Assembly (NCBI GenBank): GCA_963803125.1 | Contig: CAWDLR010000005.1 | Coordinates: forward strand, 58,254-122,253 | Direction of reading: 5' to 3' | Length of the DNA: 64,000 nt | Origin: G963675935 sp963803125 | Lineage (GTDB): Bacteria; Planctomycetota; Planctomycetia; Pirellulales; Thermoguttaceae | In this document: piece after piece, positions 1-9,421 of the stretch | Numbering within the stretch: position 1 is the first letter of the stretch | How the letters are laid out: each line of letters opens with the position of its first letter | Notes under the pieces: model-generated | Databases searched by the model: none | Told to the model about the DNA's origin: nothing | The model's input: only the letters and a program-made list of their open reading frames with translations | Program-made: the position numbers and the translations under genes

Positions 1-1377
1 CCCTGCGAAACGCCCCCCCATTGCAATGGGGGGGCTTTAGGAAGCGGCAGAAACGTCGATCCCCTGTCTTGGCGGCCGCAGCGCCACCCCCGCGCCGCCG
101 CCGCGTCGCTCCGCCTCGCGGACCTTCATTCACCGATCCCTTGCGACATTTATCATTGGCCGCGGCGCGGCTACACCGGTCAACCGGTCGTCGAGATTCA
201 CACCATCGGCTCGCCGCCGCTCTTGGAAATGCTGCTGCGGGCCGTCTGCGCCGCCGGCGCCCGCCTGGCCGGCCCGGGCGAGTTCACCTTGCGGGCGTTC
301 CTGGCCGGGCGGATCGACCTGACCCAGGCCGAAGCCGTCTTGGGCGTGATCGACGCCGACAGTCCCGCGGCGCTCGACGCCGCGCTCGGCCAACTGGCCG
401 GTGGGCTGGCCCGGCCGCTGCACCGCCTCCGCGACGACCTGCTCGATCTGTTGGCCCACCTGGAGGCCGGTTTCGATTTCGCCGACGAGGACTTGCCCTT
501 CATCACCCGCGAAGAGTTGAACGACCGTTTGGCCCAGGCTGAAGGCCAGGTGGCCGCGGTCGAGCGGCAGATGGTCTCCCGCGCCGAAACGGTCGAGGCG
601 GTGCAGGCCGTGTTGCTCGGCCGGCCAAACACCGGCAAGAGCAGCCTGTTCAATGCTCTCGTCGGCCAGGGGGCGGCACTGGTCTCGCACCAGCCCGGCA
701 CGACCCGCGACTATCTCACCGCCGAGCTCGATCTCGATGGGGTCAAGTGCTGCCTGATCGACACTGCGGGCCTCTCCCCGCCGCGCACCGATTCACACAC
801 GGAGCGGACGGTTGAACACGCCGCCCAACTCGCGACCGATTCGCAACGCCGAGCAGCCCATGTCGAGCTGCTATGTCTCGACTCGACCCGCCCGATTGAC
901 GATTGGGAACGCGACGAACTGAGCGGGGCGGACAGTGTGCCGCTGCTTCGCAGAAGCAGTGCCGAATGCGATCGATCGGCCGGCACTGCTTGCAAGCAAG
1001 CAGTGGCACGCCATCGCATTATCGTCCTGACGAAGTGCGATGCCCGGCGGGCGATCGGCCCTGTCGCGGCCATCGAAACCAGCAGCCGGACGGGCGAAGG
1101 CCTGCAAGCGTTGCGCGACGAGTTGCGCGAGAATGCCCTGGCCGCTGCCGACGCGCACGGCGGCGTGGTCGCGGCGACTGCCGTCCGCTGCCGCGAGTCG
1201 TTGCGTCTCGCCGCGGGGTCCCTGCGGCAAGCCCGTAGCGTCGCCGTCGCCGGTCAGGAGGAGTTGGTGGCCGCCGAAATCCGCGTCGCCCTGGAGGAGA
1301 TCGGCAAGGTCGTCGGCGCCGTCTATACCGACGACGTCCTCGACCGCATCTTCAGCCGCTTCTGCCTCGGAAAGTGA
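1..1377 (+). CDS. mnmE: tRNA modification GTPase MnmE, 5' end outside or damaged
   Basis: MnmE works with MnmG to make the cmnm5 or nm5 modification of wobble uridine in tRNA. The frame is open to the window edge. From about 145 it reads a family-like N-terminal domain (YTGQPVVEIH, then GEFTLRAFLAGRIDL). The G domain has G1 GRPNTGKSS, G2 TTRDY, G3 DTAG and G4 TKCD (usually NKxD). The C-terminus is IFSRFCLGK, matching the family IFxxFCIGK ending with its catalytic Cys. The first 40 or so residues do not resemble the usual MnmE start, so either the true start is upstream or the frame is damaged there. Between G3 and G4 the gene carries two small palindromic repeats in frame (about 933-1009), unusual for this conserved housekeeping protein. 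Identity is secure; the 5' end is not. Confidence 0.93.
   Translation, partial: PCETPPHCNGGALGSGRNVDPLSWRPQRHPRAAAASLRLADLHSPIPCDIYHWPRRGYTGQPVVEIHTIGSPPLLEMLLRAVCAAGARLAGPGEFTLRAFLAGRIDLTQAEAVLGVIDADSPAALDAALGQLAGGLARPLHRLRDDLLDLLAHLEAGFDFADEDLPFITREELNDRLAQAEGQVAAVERQMVSRAETVEAVQAVLLGRPNTGKSSLFNALVGQGAALVSHQPGTTRDYLTAELDLDGVKCCLIDTAGLSPPRTDSHTERTVEHAAQLATDSQRRAAHVELLCLDSTRPIDDWERDELSGADSVPLLRRSSAECDRSAGTACKQAVARHRIIVLTKCDARRAIGPVAAIETSSRTGEGLQALRDELRENALAAADAHGGVVAATAVRCRESLRLAAGSLRQARSVAVAGQEELVAAEIRVALEEIGKVVGAVYTDDVLDRIFSRFCLGK
933..1009. repeat. Pair of inverted mini-palindromes inside mnmE
   Basis: Two copies of a small hairpin-forming repeat lie head to head: 933-964 and 981-1009. 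The second is the exact reverse complement of 36636-36664 (29 nt; core GCCACTGCTTGCTTGCAAGC on that strand). The insertion is in frame and adds about 25 residues between GTPase motifs G3 and G4. Confidence 0.8.
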
Positions 1378-1404
1378 ATCCAACACAATCGCCCGACGAC
1401 CATG

Positions 1405-1466
1405 TAGCCGCCGCGTCCACGCGGCGTTGGGGGCCGATCCCGCTTCGCGCCGCGTGGACGCGGCGG

Positions 1467-1469
<3 letters not shown>
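1405..1469. repeat. Inverted repeat between convergent genes, terminator-like
   Basis: Perfect 22-bp arms at 1405-1426 and 1448-1469 (core GCCGCCGCGTCCACGCGGCG) separated by 21 nt. It lies between the ends of mnmE and the radical SAM gene, and the right arm supplies the TAG stop of the latter. The same family occurs with 29-bp arms at 8047-8125. It probably works as a bidirectional terminator, but its spread suggests a REP-like element. Confidence 0.8.
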
Positions 1470-2573
<1,104 letters not shown>

Positions 2574-2696
2574 GTTTCTCATTCTATTCGATCTCTTGCT
2601 TGCTGTGATGCCTGTACGAAGGCGAATTGACAATCGTTGTGGACGCCACTACAGTAAAAGGGGGGCGGAGATGGGTTGGTCGCCAGGAGCGGCAGC

Positions 2697-2882
2697 ATGA
2701 AATTTGCCGAGATTGTCCGCCTCCTTGAGGCAAATGGTTTTCGGGTCGTCAAGGAGAAAGGGTCGATTCGGTATTATGGAAAACAGGGTTGGCCGAAACT
2801 GATTCGAATCGACTATCATGGGGCTCAGGAGATTCCAACGGGGACATGCCATAGTATTCTTAAGGCAGCGGGGCTGAAGTAG
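2697..2882 (+). CDS. hicA: HicA-like mRNA interferase toxin, variant lacking the usual His
   Basis: A 61-aa protein with the HicA dsRBD-like fold signature: MKFAEIVRLLEANGF at the start and HSILKAAGL at the end. Canonical HicA proteins have a GSHxxY motif with a catalytic His; here it reads GSIRYY, so that His is Ile. The ATG at 2697 follows CAGGAG with good spacing; the upstream in-frame start at 2676 is less likely. The HicB-like partner begins 18 nt downstream, the usual hicAB order. The toxin may be a variant subfamily, inactive, or using another residue. Type II toxin-antitoxin assignment rests on both genes together. Confidence 0.78.
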   Translation: MKFAEIVRLLEANGFRVVKEKGSIRYYGKQGWPKLIRIDYHGAQEIPTGTCHSILKAAGLK

Positions 2883-2900
2883 CGCGTTGGAGAAAGAAGC

Positions 2901-3146
2901 ATGATTGAACTGCCATATTCACTGGTGATTGAAGCGACCGAATCGCCCGATTACTTCGGATTCTATTCGCCAGACCTGGAGGGCTTCACCGGCATCGGCC
3001 ATTCGATCGAAGACTGCCTCTACCAGGCCAAATGGGGCATGAAGGAACACGTTGAACTTCTCAAGGAGCGGGGACTGCCCATTCCCCAAGCGAATCTCGA
3101 TCCCAAGATCACGATCCAGAACATCCGGGAATCAGCGGCAGTGTGA
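2901..3146 (+). CDS. hicB: HicB-like antitoxin
   Basis: An 81-aa protein with the HicB partial RNase H fold pattern: a first strand YSLVIEAT, then FYSPDLEGFTGIGHSIEDCL matching the family 'P.lpG..t.GdT.eEA' motif, a helix with KWGMKEHVELL and a PIPQ tail. It follows hicA after 18 nt, with AGAAAGAAGC upstream of the ATG, and is presumably co-transcribed. The role is to bind the HicA-like partner and repress the operon. No separate DNA-binding C-terminal domain is visible, so repression would depend on this short domain or on the complex. Confidence 0.8.
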   Translation: MIELPYSLVIEATESPDYFGFYSPDLEGFTGIGHSIEDCLYQAKWGMKEHVELLKERGLPIPQANLDPKITIQNIRESAAV

Positions 3147-3173
3147 AGTGGCCCTCTCCGCCGATTGCAGCGG

Positions 3174-4454
3174 TCATTTCCTCTCGTCTTTCGACTCCCC
3201 GCTGCGCCGCTGGTCTTCTTGCATCTCCTTGATGGTGATTTTCGATTCACTCGAATGGCGGCGGACCTTGGCGGCGTTGCCGGCTGCGGCGGGCGAAATC
3301 TGCTTGACCACCACGTCGTCGAACTCGACCTCGCCGGGACTGAGATAGGCGTAGAGCATCACGCGGCCCCACCGCGGCGAGTATTTCGTATGCCGCGGGG
3401 TGAAATCCTCGGTCTGCGTGTTCCACTTTTCGTTCGGCCCCTTGAAGTTCTGCTGGCTGCGATAGACCTCCCGCCGCCAGCCGCTCTCGTCGGCGTCGTA
3501 GCACTTGATGAACGCCTTCACCGCAGGGGCGGTCGAACGCCAGCGGCACTGGAAACGGTACCTCGCGCCCTCTTCGACGGGAAAGAAATCGCTGTAGTAC
3601 ATCACGCCTTCGTTCTCGGCGACGTTCCGGTCGAGTGTGAAGCGAACGACCTTGTTGGCCGCATTGCCTTTCTCGGTCGTCCAGCGCACCAGCCCGCCGA
3701 GCGGCTCGCGCTGCTGGCCGGCCCGCTTGTCCCAGCCCTTGGGCACGCCGGCGGCGCCCTGCTCGAAGTCGCCGGCCACGAGATTCTTGTTCTTCCGCCA
3801 GCCGTCTTCGATTGTCAGCACGGAAGCGGTGCGGCCCTCCGGCTTCTTTCCCGCCAGCGCGTCGAGCATTGCTTTGACGTACAGGTGTGGGATTTCGCTC
3901 ACCGATTTCGTGCGGGCCTTGACCTCGTAGATCACCTTGGGCTTCGGTGTTGCCGAGAAATCGACGCATTTCAGCACGATGTCGTAGACTTCGCTTTCTT
4001 CGCCGGCTGCCCGTTCGACGCTCCCCCAGATGCCGATCTGCCCGCCGAAATCGTCCGCGACGATTTGTTTGATCTTGTCGAGATCCATCTCCGGCGAAGG
4101 ATGCAACTGGTGGCTTTCGCAATAGTCGCGCACGTCGAGCATCGATTCCGGCACGATGAATCGCCCGCCGTCGGACAGCTTCTTCCAGATCATGTCGCCC
4201 ATCATCTGCCCGTAACGCCCATCGTCGAACTTCGAGACGAAATCGAAGGGGATGACGACTTTGCGCTGCTCGGCGGCCGATGCGGCGGAGGAAGGACCGA
4301 ATGCTAGAAGAAGAATGCAAAATGAAAAATGCAAAATGCAAAATGCAAAATGACGGACGTGCGCCACCTGACCGCCTCTCGCGCACAAGACACCTTGCAT
4401 TTTGCAATTTACATTTTGCATTTTGCATTCCTGCTTCCAAACCGCTGGTCTCAA
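3174..4454 (-). CDS. Exported hypothetical protein with a repeat-derived N-terminus
   Basis: A protein of up to 426 aa that I cannot place in a named family. The mature part starts near AEQRKVVIPFDFVSKFDDG and includes a long C-terminal half with tryptophan- and tyrosine-rich beta-strand segments (YYSDFFPVEEGARYRFQCRW, RVMLYAYLSPGEVEFDDVV) that resemble a carbohydrate-binding-module-like sandwich. A hydrophobic stretch (FCILHFSFCILLLAFG) followed by SSAASA-AEQ looks like a signal peptide. It is encoded by an AT-rich palindromic repeat at 4313-4430, so the original start may have been displaced. The start given is only the first in-frame one. It lies downstream of the large membrane protein gene, same strand, gap about 8 nt, possibly one operon. 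Confidence 0.7.
   Translation of the reverse strand: MRPAVWKQECKMQNVNCKMQGVLCARGGQVAHVRHFAFCILHFSFCILLLAFGPSSAASAAEQRKVVIPFDFVSKFDDGRYGQMMGDMIWKKLSDGGRFIVPESMLDVRDYCESHQLHPSPEMDLDKIKQIVADDFGGQIGIWGSVERAAGEESEVYDIVLKCVDFSATPKPKVIYEVKARTKSVSEIPHLYVKAMLDALAGKKPEGRTASVLTIEDGWRKNKNLVAGDFEQGAAGVPKGWDKRAGQQREPLGGLVRWTTEKGNAANKVVRFTLDRNVAENEGVMYYSDFFPVEEGARYRFQCRWRSTAPAVKAFIKCYDADESGWRREVYRSQQNFKGPNEKWNTQTEDFTPRHTKYSPRWGRVMLYAYLSPGEVEFDDVVVKQISPAAAGNAAKVRRHSSESKITIKEMQEDQRRSGESKDERK
4313..4430. repeat. AT-rich inverted repeat built of 'aatgcaaa' units
   Basis: Left arm 4313-4352 consists of tandem AATGCAAA-like units; right arm 4398-4430 carries their reverse complement. It overlaps the 5' end of the exported protein gene and encodes both a KMQN-type run and the hydrophobic signal core. 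Base composition differs sharply from the GC-rich surroundings. Confidence 0.85.
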
Positions 4455-4462
4455 CCGGCGTC

Positions 4463-7400
4463 CTACCTCTCCCCTTCATGCGACAAGCGGTCGAAGTATT
4501 GCCGGTTCAACTCTTCCCAGCCGGCGGGCGAGGGATCCTGCATGGCGCCGAGGATTTCCTTCTGAATGTCGGCGGGCAGGTTCGAGGTGGTGTCCTTGCG
4601 GACCTCGAATTCGCCTTCGAGATATTGCTTGAGGTTGTGGAATCCGTCGGCCAGCACCTTTCGCTGCCGCAGGGCGTTCTGGTAGCGGCCCGCCTTCACG
4701 TCGCGCTCGACCTGGGCCATAACCTCGATCATCTTCTTCAGGTCGGTGCGGTGATAATTGGCCACCTGAAACTTCAGATCGACGCCTTGGGCTTTGTTCC
4801 GCAGCTCGGCCTGTTTGCGGGCGAGACGTTCGCGGCTGCGCGGGCCGGGATTGCGGGGCATCGGTCCTTCCAGACCTTCGCCGCCTTTGCCGCTCTCTTT
4901 GCCGCCGCCGGTGGCGCCGCCGGCCGACTGCTTGCTATGGTCCTTGATCTGCCCCTTGACGATCGGATCGGGGGTCAGGCGGCTGGGGGTTTTGCGGCCG
5001 CCTTTGCCGACCGCCTCGTCGCCGACGTATTCGCCGCTCGATTTGCCCTGCCGCCCCTCGCCCGACCGGCCGCCGATTTCGCTGGTGTTGGGCAAGCGAT
5101 TGCCGGTCACCCCCTTGGCGCTCATGTTCGAGATCGGGCCGTCCAGCGCGTCCCAGCCGGCGCCCTTGTCGAGCGAATCGGCGGCGCTGCTCGAAACGTC
5201 CTCCATCTCGTCGAACAGGTCCTCCTCCTTCTCCATCAGGTCGCCGACCATGTCCTCCAGTTCCGCCGGCAACTCGGCCATCGGCGCCTCTTTGTCCTTG
5301 TCGGTAAGCGATTCTTCCTGGCTCCATTTCTCACGGTCGGGCGTGTCGGGCAGCCACTTCTCGAAGTTCGTCTTCAGTTCCTCCGCCCTTTCGTAGCCCA
5401 ACTGCTCCAGCGGCACGGCGATATCGGCCGTCTTCTTCAGCAGCGCGTCCTCCGCCATCTTCAATTCGGTCTGAATCTCGACCAGTTCGTGGGCCATCGA
5501 CGAGTTGGCGAAATCCTGCTCGGGCAGCTTGCTCAGGTCGGAATGCAAGTCCTTCATGAACTTGGCCCAATCATCTTCGGCGGCGGCCATGCGCTTGAGC
5601 AACTCCTCTTCCTTCGCTGAGAAATCCTCGACCGGCTTCTTGGCCAGATTCTCGCTCGCCTCGATGATCTTCTTCTGCTCGGCCAGGAACTTGTCGAGCT
5701 TCTTTCGCATCTCTTCGAGCGTATGCTTGGCGTCGTCCGGCAGATTGCCGCCGGGCCGTTCCTTCATTTCGGCCATCGCGTCGGCCTGCGCCAGCCGGGC
5801 AACGTCGAGCAGCCGCCGCAGAACGTTGATAATGTGGCCTTGCGAGCCGATCAATCTCGCCGCCGGGCCCGCGGCCGCTAAACGGTGGTTCGCGACGCCG
5901 TTAATCGCATCCGACGTACCGGCGTGTCTTGCGGTGAATGACACGTCCCCTTTCAACAGCGCATCGCAAACCGCAACCGCCTCGACCATCTCGCCAAACG
6001 CCAGGCCGTTTAGCACCCGCTTCGTCGTCAGCCGATCCTTGCGGTCAGTCGAGCCGATCGAATTGACCAGATCGGCGGTCTGTTTCTGAATGTCGATCTG
6101 CCGCGCGCGAACGTCGGAGAGAACGGAGGAATTCGGGATTTCGGGATTTCGGGATTTGGGGATTTGGGGATTTGGAGATTTAGAGATTTGGAGATTTGGA
6201 GTCCCTGCCCTCTGACCCCTGCCCTCTGACCCCTGACCCCTTGTCCCTGGCCCCTGACCCCCGACCCCTGACCCCTGCCCCCCGGCCCCTGGCCCCGCTC
6301 GCAAGAGGAGAGGGGAGGAGACAGCGCGGGCCATAAGCTGCTTCTCCAACAGTTTCCAGATCGCCTCGCGCAGGCCGTCGAGTTGCTGTAAGGCGGCGGC
6401 CGCTTCTGCTTCTGTGGCGACGATCTTGATCGCGTGCCAACTGCCGGCGGTCTCTTGCGGCCCGAGATCGAGCCCCCAGTCGCTCACCGCCCGCTTGTCC
6501 CAAGCCACGGCTCGGACCAGAACCGTTTGGCCCGGCTTGAACGCATCGCGTTTCAGTAGCAGGCGATATTGGCGAATGGCAGTCGTTGTCGCGTCGCCGG
6601 GAAAGTCCGTCCACTGTTGCAGCACCGTGGTGTCGGTGTCGGCCGAGCCGGGCCCGGTCAGCTTCATCTCCAGTTGCAGCCGCCCCAGGCCGTGATCGTC
6701 GCCGGCGCGAATCACCACCGTGATCTTTGCCCCGGGCGCGGCGGTGCTCTGCCGGGCGGGTTTCAACAGTTCGACCGTCGGCGGCGTGTCGCGCACGACC
6801 GTCACGCGGTTCTGCCGCGGGCTGCGATCGGTGTGCCCTACGTCGTTGAACAGCCGTACCAGGTACGTGCCGCTGTCGAGCATCGGCAGATCGACCGTCA
6901 GCAGCCGCCCCTCCTCCGCGACGCGGCCGGCAAACTGCTCGCGTTTCATCTCCAGAAATCCCCTGGCCACCGGCGTGGAGGGCCGCAGCCGCAGGCTTGC
7001 CAGCGTGTACTGCGGGGCCTCGATGTCCAGAGTCGCCTGCCGCACCGTCTCGTCCTTGCGGCCGAGATAGGCCGGATAGCGGAAGGTGATCTCCGCACGC
7101 CCGACGACCGGCTTCTCCCGCACGCCGATCGAATACCACACGGTCTGCGAATCGCCGATCTCCAGGCGATAGCGAAACGGCTTGAGCACGGAGGGGACGG
7201 TCGCCCGATAATGCACGTGCCGCTTGTCGGCGGTCATCGCCAGCTTCGTTTCGGGCTCGTCCTCGCTGGCGACGAAGAGCCACGCCCGATGCGGTTTGCC
7301 GGCGGGGTTCTCGATCTCGGCGGCGATCTCGACCATCTCGCCGACGAGCACTTCGGCGTCGCCGGGCGTGACGCGGACGATCTTGACCGATCCGACCGAA

Positions 7401-7996
7401 GGCACGAACTTCCAGGGCGTTGACAGCCGCGAGAAGGTCGAGCCCCAGGCGGGAATCCAACTCTGGCACAACACCGCCGTCACGATCAACAACCCGAGTA
7501 GAAGGAGCGACTCGATCAGGTCGCGCGGCGTCTGCATGCAGCAGAGCAACCGCCGCCGCCGCGACTCGCGGGCCGGGGCGCGGTCGAGCGGCAAGTCGCC
7601 AACCTGTGCGGCCGCCTCGCGAATGGCCGCCTCGCGGAACGCCGGGCTCTGGTTCTTCGCGTCCTCGGCCAATTGCACCAGATTGATCAGACTATTGCCA
7701 AGCTCGGGGAACTCGTCCTCGACGCGACGGGCCGCCGCCTCCAAGCTGCGTTGGCCGCCCAGCAGCCGCCGCGCCACGATCGCCGCCAGCACGCCGCTCA
7801 ACAAGAGCCAGGCCGATACGAATCCCTGCAACCAGCCCTGCGAGAGCGTCAAGAAAGCGTCGGCCAAGATCAGCAACAGAAACGCGGCCAGCGTGACGCT
7901 CGTCGCCAGCACGGCGGTGGTCAGTAGCGAAACGAGCCACCACTTCTGCCGCGCCCCGTCGAGCCGCTCGATCACATTTTCGGCCGCCGGCGACAT
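4463..7996 (-). CDS. Large membrane-anchored coiled-coil protein (DUF4175-like)
   Basis: A 1177-aa protein starting MSPAAENVIERL. The ATG at 7996 has GGAGGG about 8 nt upstream; the open frame to 8143 runs through a palindromic repeat and is not used here. Hydrophobic segments lie near residues 20-45, 60-80 and about 150-175, followed by beta-sandwich-like extracytoplasmic segments (EVLVGEMVEIAAEIENP, ITFRYPAYLGRKD), then a long charged helical region with many Glu/Lys heptads and a glycine-rich tail. Organisation resembles DUF4175-type proteins, which have no known catalytic role. The middle contains low-complexity sequence from the tandem repeats at 6132-6296, inserted in frame. Likely a cell-envelope structural or regulatory protein; that role is inference. 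Confidence 0.75.
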   Translation of the reverse strand: MSPAAENVIERLDGARQKWWLVSLLTTAVLATSVTLAAFLLLILADAFLTLSQGWLQGFVSAWLLLSGVLAAIVARRLLGGQRSLEAAARRVEDEFPELGNSLINLVQLAEDAKNQSPAFREAAIREAAAQVGDLPLDRAPARESRRRRLLCCMQTPRDLIESLLLLGLLIVTAVLCQSWIPAWGSTFSRLSTPWKFVPSVGSVKIVRVTPGDAEVLVGEMVEIAAEIENPAGKPHRAWLFVASEDEPETKLAMTADKRHVHYRATVPSVLKPFRYRLEIGDSQTVWYSIGVREKPVVGRAEITFRYPAYLGRKDETVRQATLDIEAPQYTLASLRLRPSTPVARGFLEMKREQFAGRVAEEGRLLTVDLPMLDSGTYLVRLFNDVGHTDRSPRQNRVTVVRDTPPTVELLKPARQSTAAPGAKITVVIRAGDDHGLGRLQLEMKLTGPGSADTDTTVLQQWTDFPGDATTTAIRQYRLLLKRDAFKPGQTVLVRAVAWDKRAVSDWGLDLGPQETAGSWHAIKIVATEAEAAAALQQLDGLREAIWKLLEKQLMARAVSSPLLLRAGPGAGGQGSGVGGQGPGTRGQGSEGRGQRAGTPNLQISKSPNPQIPKSRNPEIPNSSVLSDVRARQIDIQKQTADLVNSIGSTDRKDRLTTKRVLNGLAFGEMVEAVAVCDALLKGDVSFTARHAGTSDAINGVANHRLAAAGPAARLIGSQGHIINVLRRLLDVARLAQADAMAEMKERPGGNLPDDAKHTLEEMRKKLDKFLAEQKKIIEASENLAKKPVEDFSAKEEELLKRMAAAEDDWAKFMKDLHSDLSKLPEQDFANSSMAHELVEIQTELKMAEDALLKKTADIAVPLEQLGYERAEELKTNFEKWLPDTPDREKWSQEESLTDKDKEAPMAELPAELEDMVGDLMEKEEDLFDEMEDVSSSAADSLDKGAGWDALDGPISNMSAKGVTGNRLPNTSEIGGRSGEGRQGKSSGEYVGDEAVGKGGRKTPSRLTPDPIVKGQIKDHSKQSAGGATGGGKESGKGGEGLEGPMPRNPGPRSRERLARKQAELRNKAQGVDLKFQVANYHRTDLKKMIEVMAQVERDVKAGRYQNALRQRKVLADGFHNLKQYLEGEFEVRKDTTSNLPADIQKEILGAMQDPSPAGWEELNRQYFDRLSHEGER
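6132..6296. repeat. In-frame low-complexity tandem repeats within a gene
   Basis: Runs of GGGATTTC/GGGGATTT units (6132-6199) are followed by CCCTGACCCCTG-type units (6200-6296). They are read in frame as Gly/Gln- and Pro/Asn-rich peptide in the large membrane protein. The same two unit types occur together in the intergenic repeat at 33661-33847, so this is a dispersed repeat that has entered a coding sequence. Confidence 0.85.
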
Positions 7997-8046
7997 GGAA
8001 CACGCCCTCCGCGGAGTGCCGTAACAGATTACGGCAACCGCCTCCA

Positions 8047-8125
8047 AACCGTTTAGCCGCCGCGTCCACGCGGCGCTGCAACTCCGGACGATTCTGCGCC
8101 GCGTGGACGCGGCGGCTAAACGGTT
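8047..8125. repeat. Perfect 29-bp inverted repeat
   Basis: Arms at 8047-8075 and 8097-8125 are exact reverse complements around a 21-nt loop; core matches the repeat at 1405-1469. It sits upstream of the large membrane protein gene and near the 3' end of the next gene on the same strand, so it could end that transcript. Confidence 0.85.
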
Positions 8126-8193
8126 CTCCCCTCTTGAACGCAAACGACTATTTCGCCCCCTTACGCTAGTCTACAACCACCGGCATCGGGAGT

Positions 8194-9238
8194 CTAGCGC
8201 AAGCCCATCGCGAGCGGGGAGACGGTCCCGCGCACGTTCGGATTGGCGGCCAACACGCGGAGCAATTGTTTCGGCGACCGCGGCTCGCCCGGCGGACGCT
8301 CGCGGTGCCAGTCGCGGTGGGTGGGCACCAGCGAATCGCAATAGGGCCAAGGGTCGAACGGATCGGAGCCCAACGCCCGGCACAGCTTGCCTGAGTCCAT
8401 GCAGACGTTGCCGGCCCGCGGCGGGATGGGGCCGGCATCGCGTCGCGGCGTGCCCATCAGGCAATCCGCATCGTAGCCGCCGACGCGATTGATAATCTGC
8501 GCGATCTGGTAGAGGCTCAACCACCGCCGCGCCCCGGCGTGAAAGATGCCGCTTTGCTCGTTGCAGAGCATCAGTTCATAGAGCCGGTTGAGGCAATCGG
8601 TGTAGGTGGGCGTGCGGATTTCGTCGAAATAGAGCGTGGCCGGCCGCGATTTCTTGAAGCGCGACACGATCCAGTCGATCGCCCCGGCATGGCCGCTGAA
8701 GCTGACGCCCATCGGCAGCGAAATCCGCAGCATGCAGGCCGTCGGGTCGGCCGCCAGCACGATCTCTTCGCCGATCGCCATCGTCTTTCCGTAGACGGTC
8801 ACCGGATCGGTCGGATCGGTTTCCACGTAACCGCCGCGGCCGTCCGCGCCGAAAAGACCAGATCGCAGGAGAGATGCACCAGCCGCGCCCGCGCGGCATG
8901 CTCTGCGACAACAGGTTTTGCACGCCGTTGACGTTGATTCGCCAGGCGATTTCCGGCGCCAGTTCGCACTGCTTAAGGGCGCAATTGCCGGCGCAGTCGA
9001 GCACCGCGGCGAACTGGTATTGGTCGAAGAGGCGAGCCAGGCCGTCGCGATCTTCGGCGTTGCAGGCGACCACGCCCGGCCCGACCAGCCGGAAGTTGTC
9101 GGCCTGCCGAATGCCGACGACCTGGCCGGGATACTTCGCGTGGAAATACGCCATCGCGTTGTAGCCCGGCACCCCCGCCACGCCGGTAATCAGCAGCGGC
9201 AGCGGAACTTCAGGCGGCGTGTCGATACGGCGGATCAT
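8194..9238 (-). pseudogene. RmlD-like NAD(P)-dependent sugar reductase/epimerase with two frame breaks
   Basis: The N-terminal half reads LLITGVAGVPGYNAMAYF (Rossmann GxxGxxG) and continues to a frame break near 8898-8907. A second frame restores ARLVHLSCDLVFS, and another break near 8847-8853 leads to the frame YVETDPTDPVTVYGKTM through to the end. Each break is explained by one missing base. The joined product of about 345 aa resembles dTDP-4-dehydrorhamnose reductases or NAD-dependent epimerases. At the catalytic YxxxK the sequence is YGKTM, so the usual Lys is Met. Either the gene is decayed or the consensus has base-calling errors. The ATG at 9238 has AAGCTTCG-like upstream sequence and no clear Shine-Dalgarno. 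Confidence 0.75.
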
Positions 9239-9421
9239 CGAAGCTCGCGATCGAGGCGGAAGTCCATACTGGAAAGCTCCTTATGATATGCAGGAATAGG
9301 AGCCCATGCAAGACACTTTGGTTTTAGCCACCTCAACGGGTGTGTGTAACCTCTCCCCCGCCCACCGTGTATACATCGCTGGTATCCGACCATTACAATA
9401 CCTGTAGCAGCGAGGTGAACC

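Noticed and set aside
3165..4307. Long open frame on the + strand opposite the exported protein gene
   Set aside because: Low-complexity, Leu/Ala/Val/His-biased composition, no ribosome site and no domain; it is the antisense shadow of the complement gene with its signal-like and sandwich segments.
4280..5620. 446-aa + frame opposite the coiled-coil protein
   Set aside because: Leu/Ala/Gly/Arg repeats mirror Glu/Lys helix codons of the true gene on the other strand.
6132..6296. CRISPR-like tandem repeats
   Set aside because: Units are 7-12 nt, contiguous and without unique spacers; no cas genes nearby.
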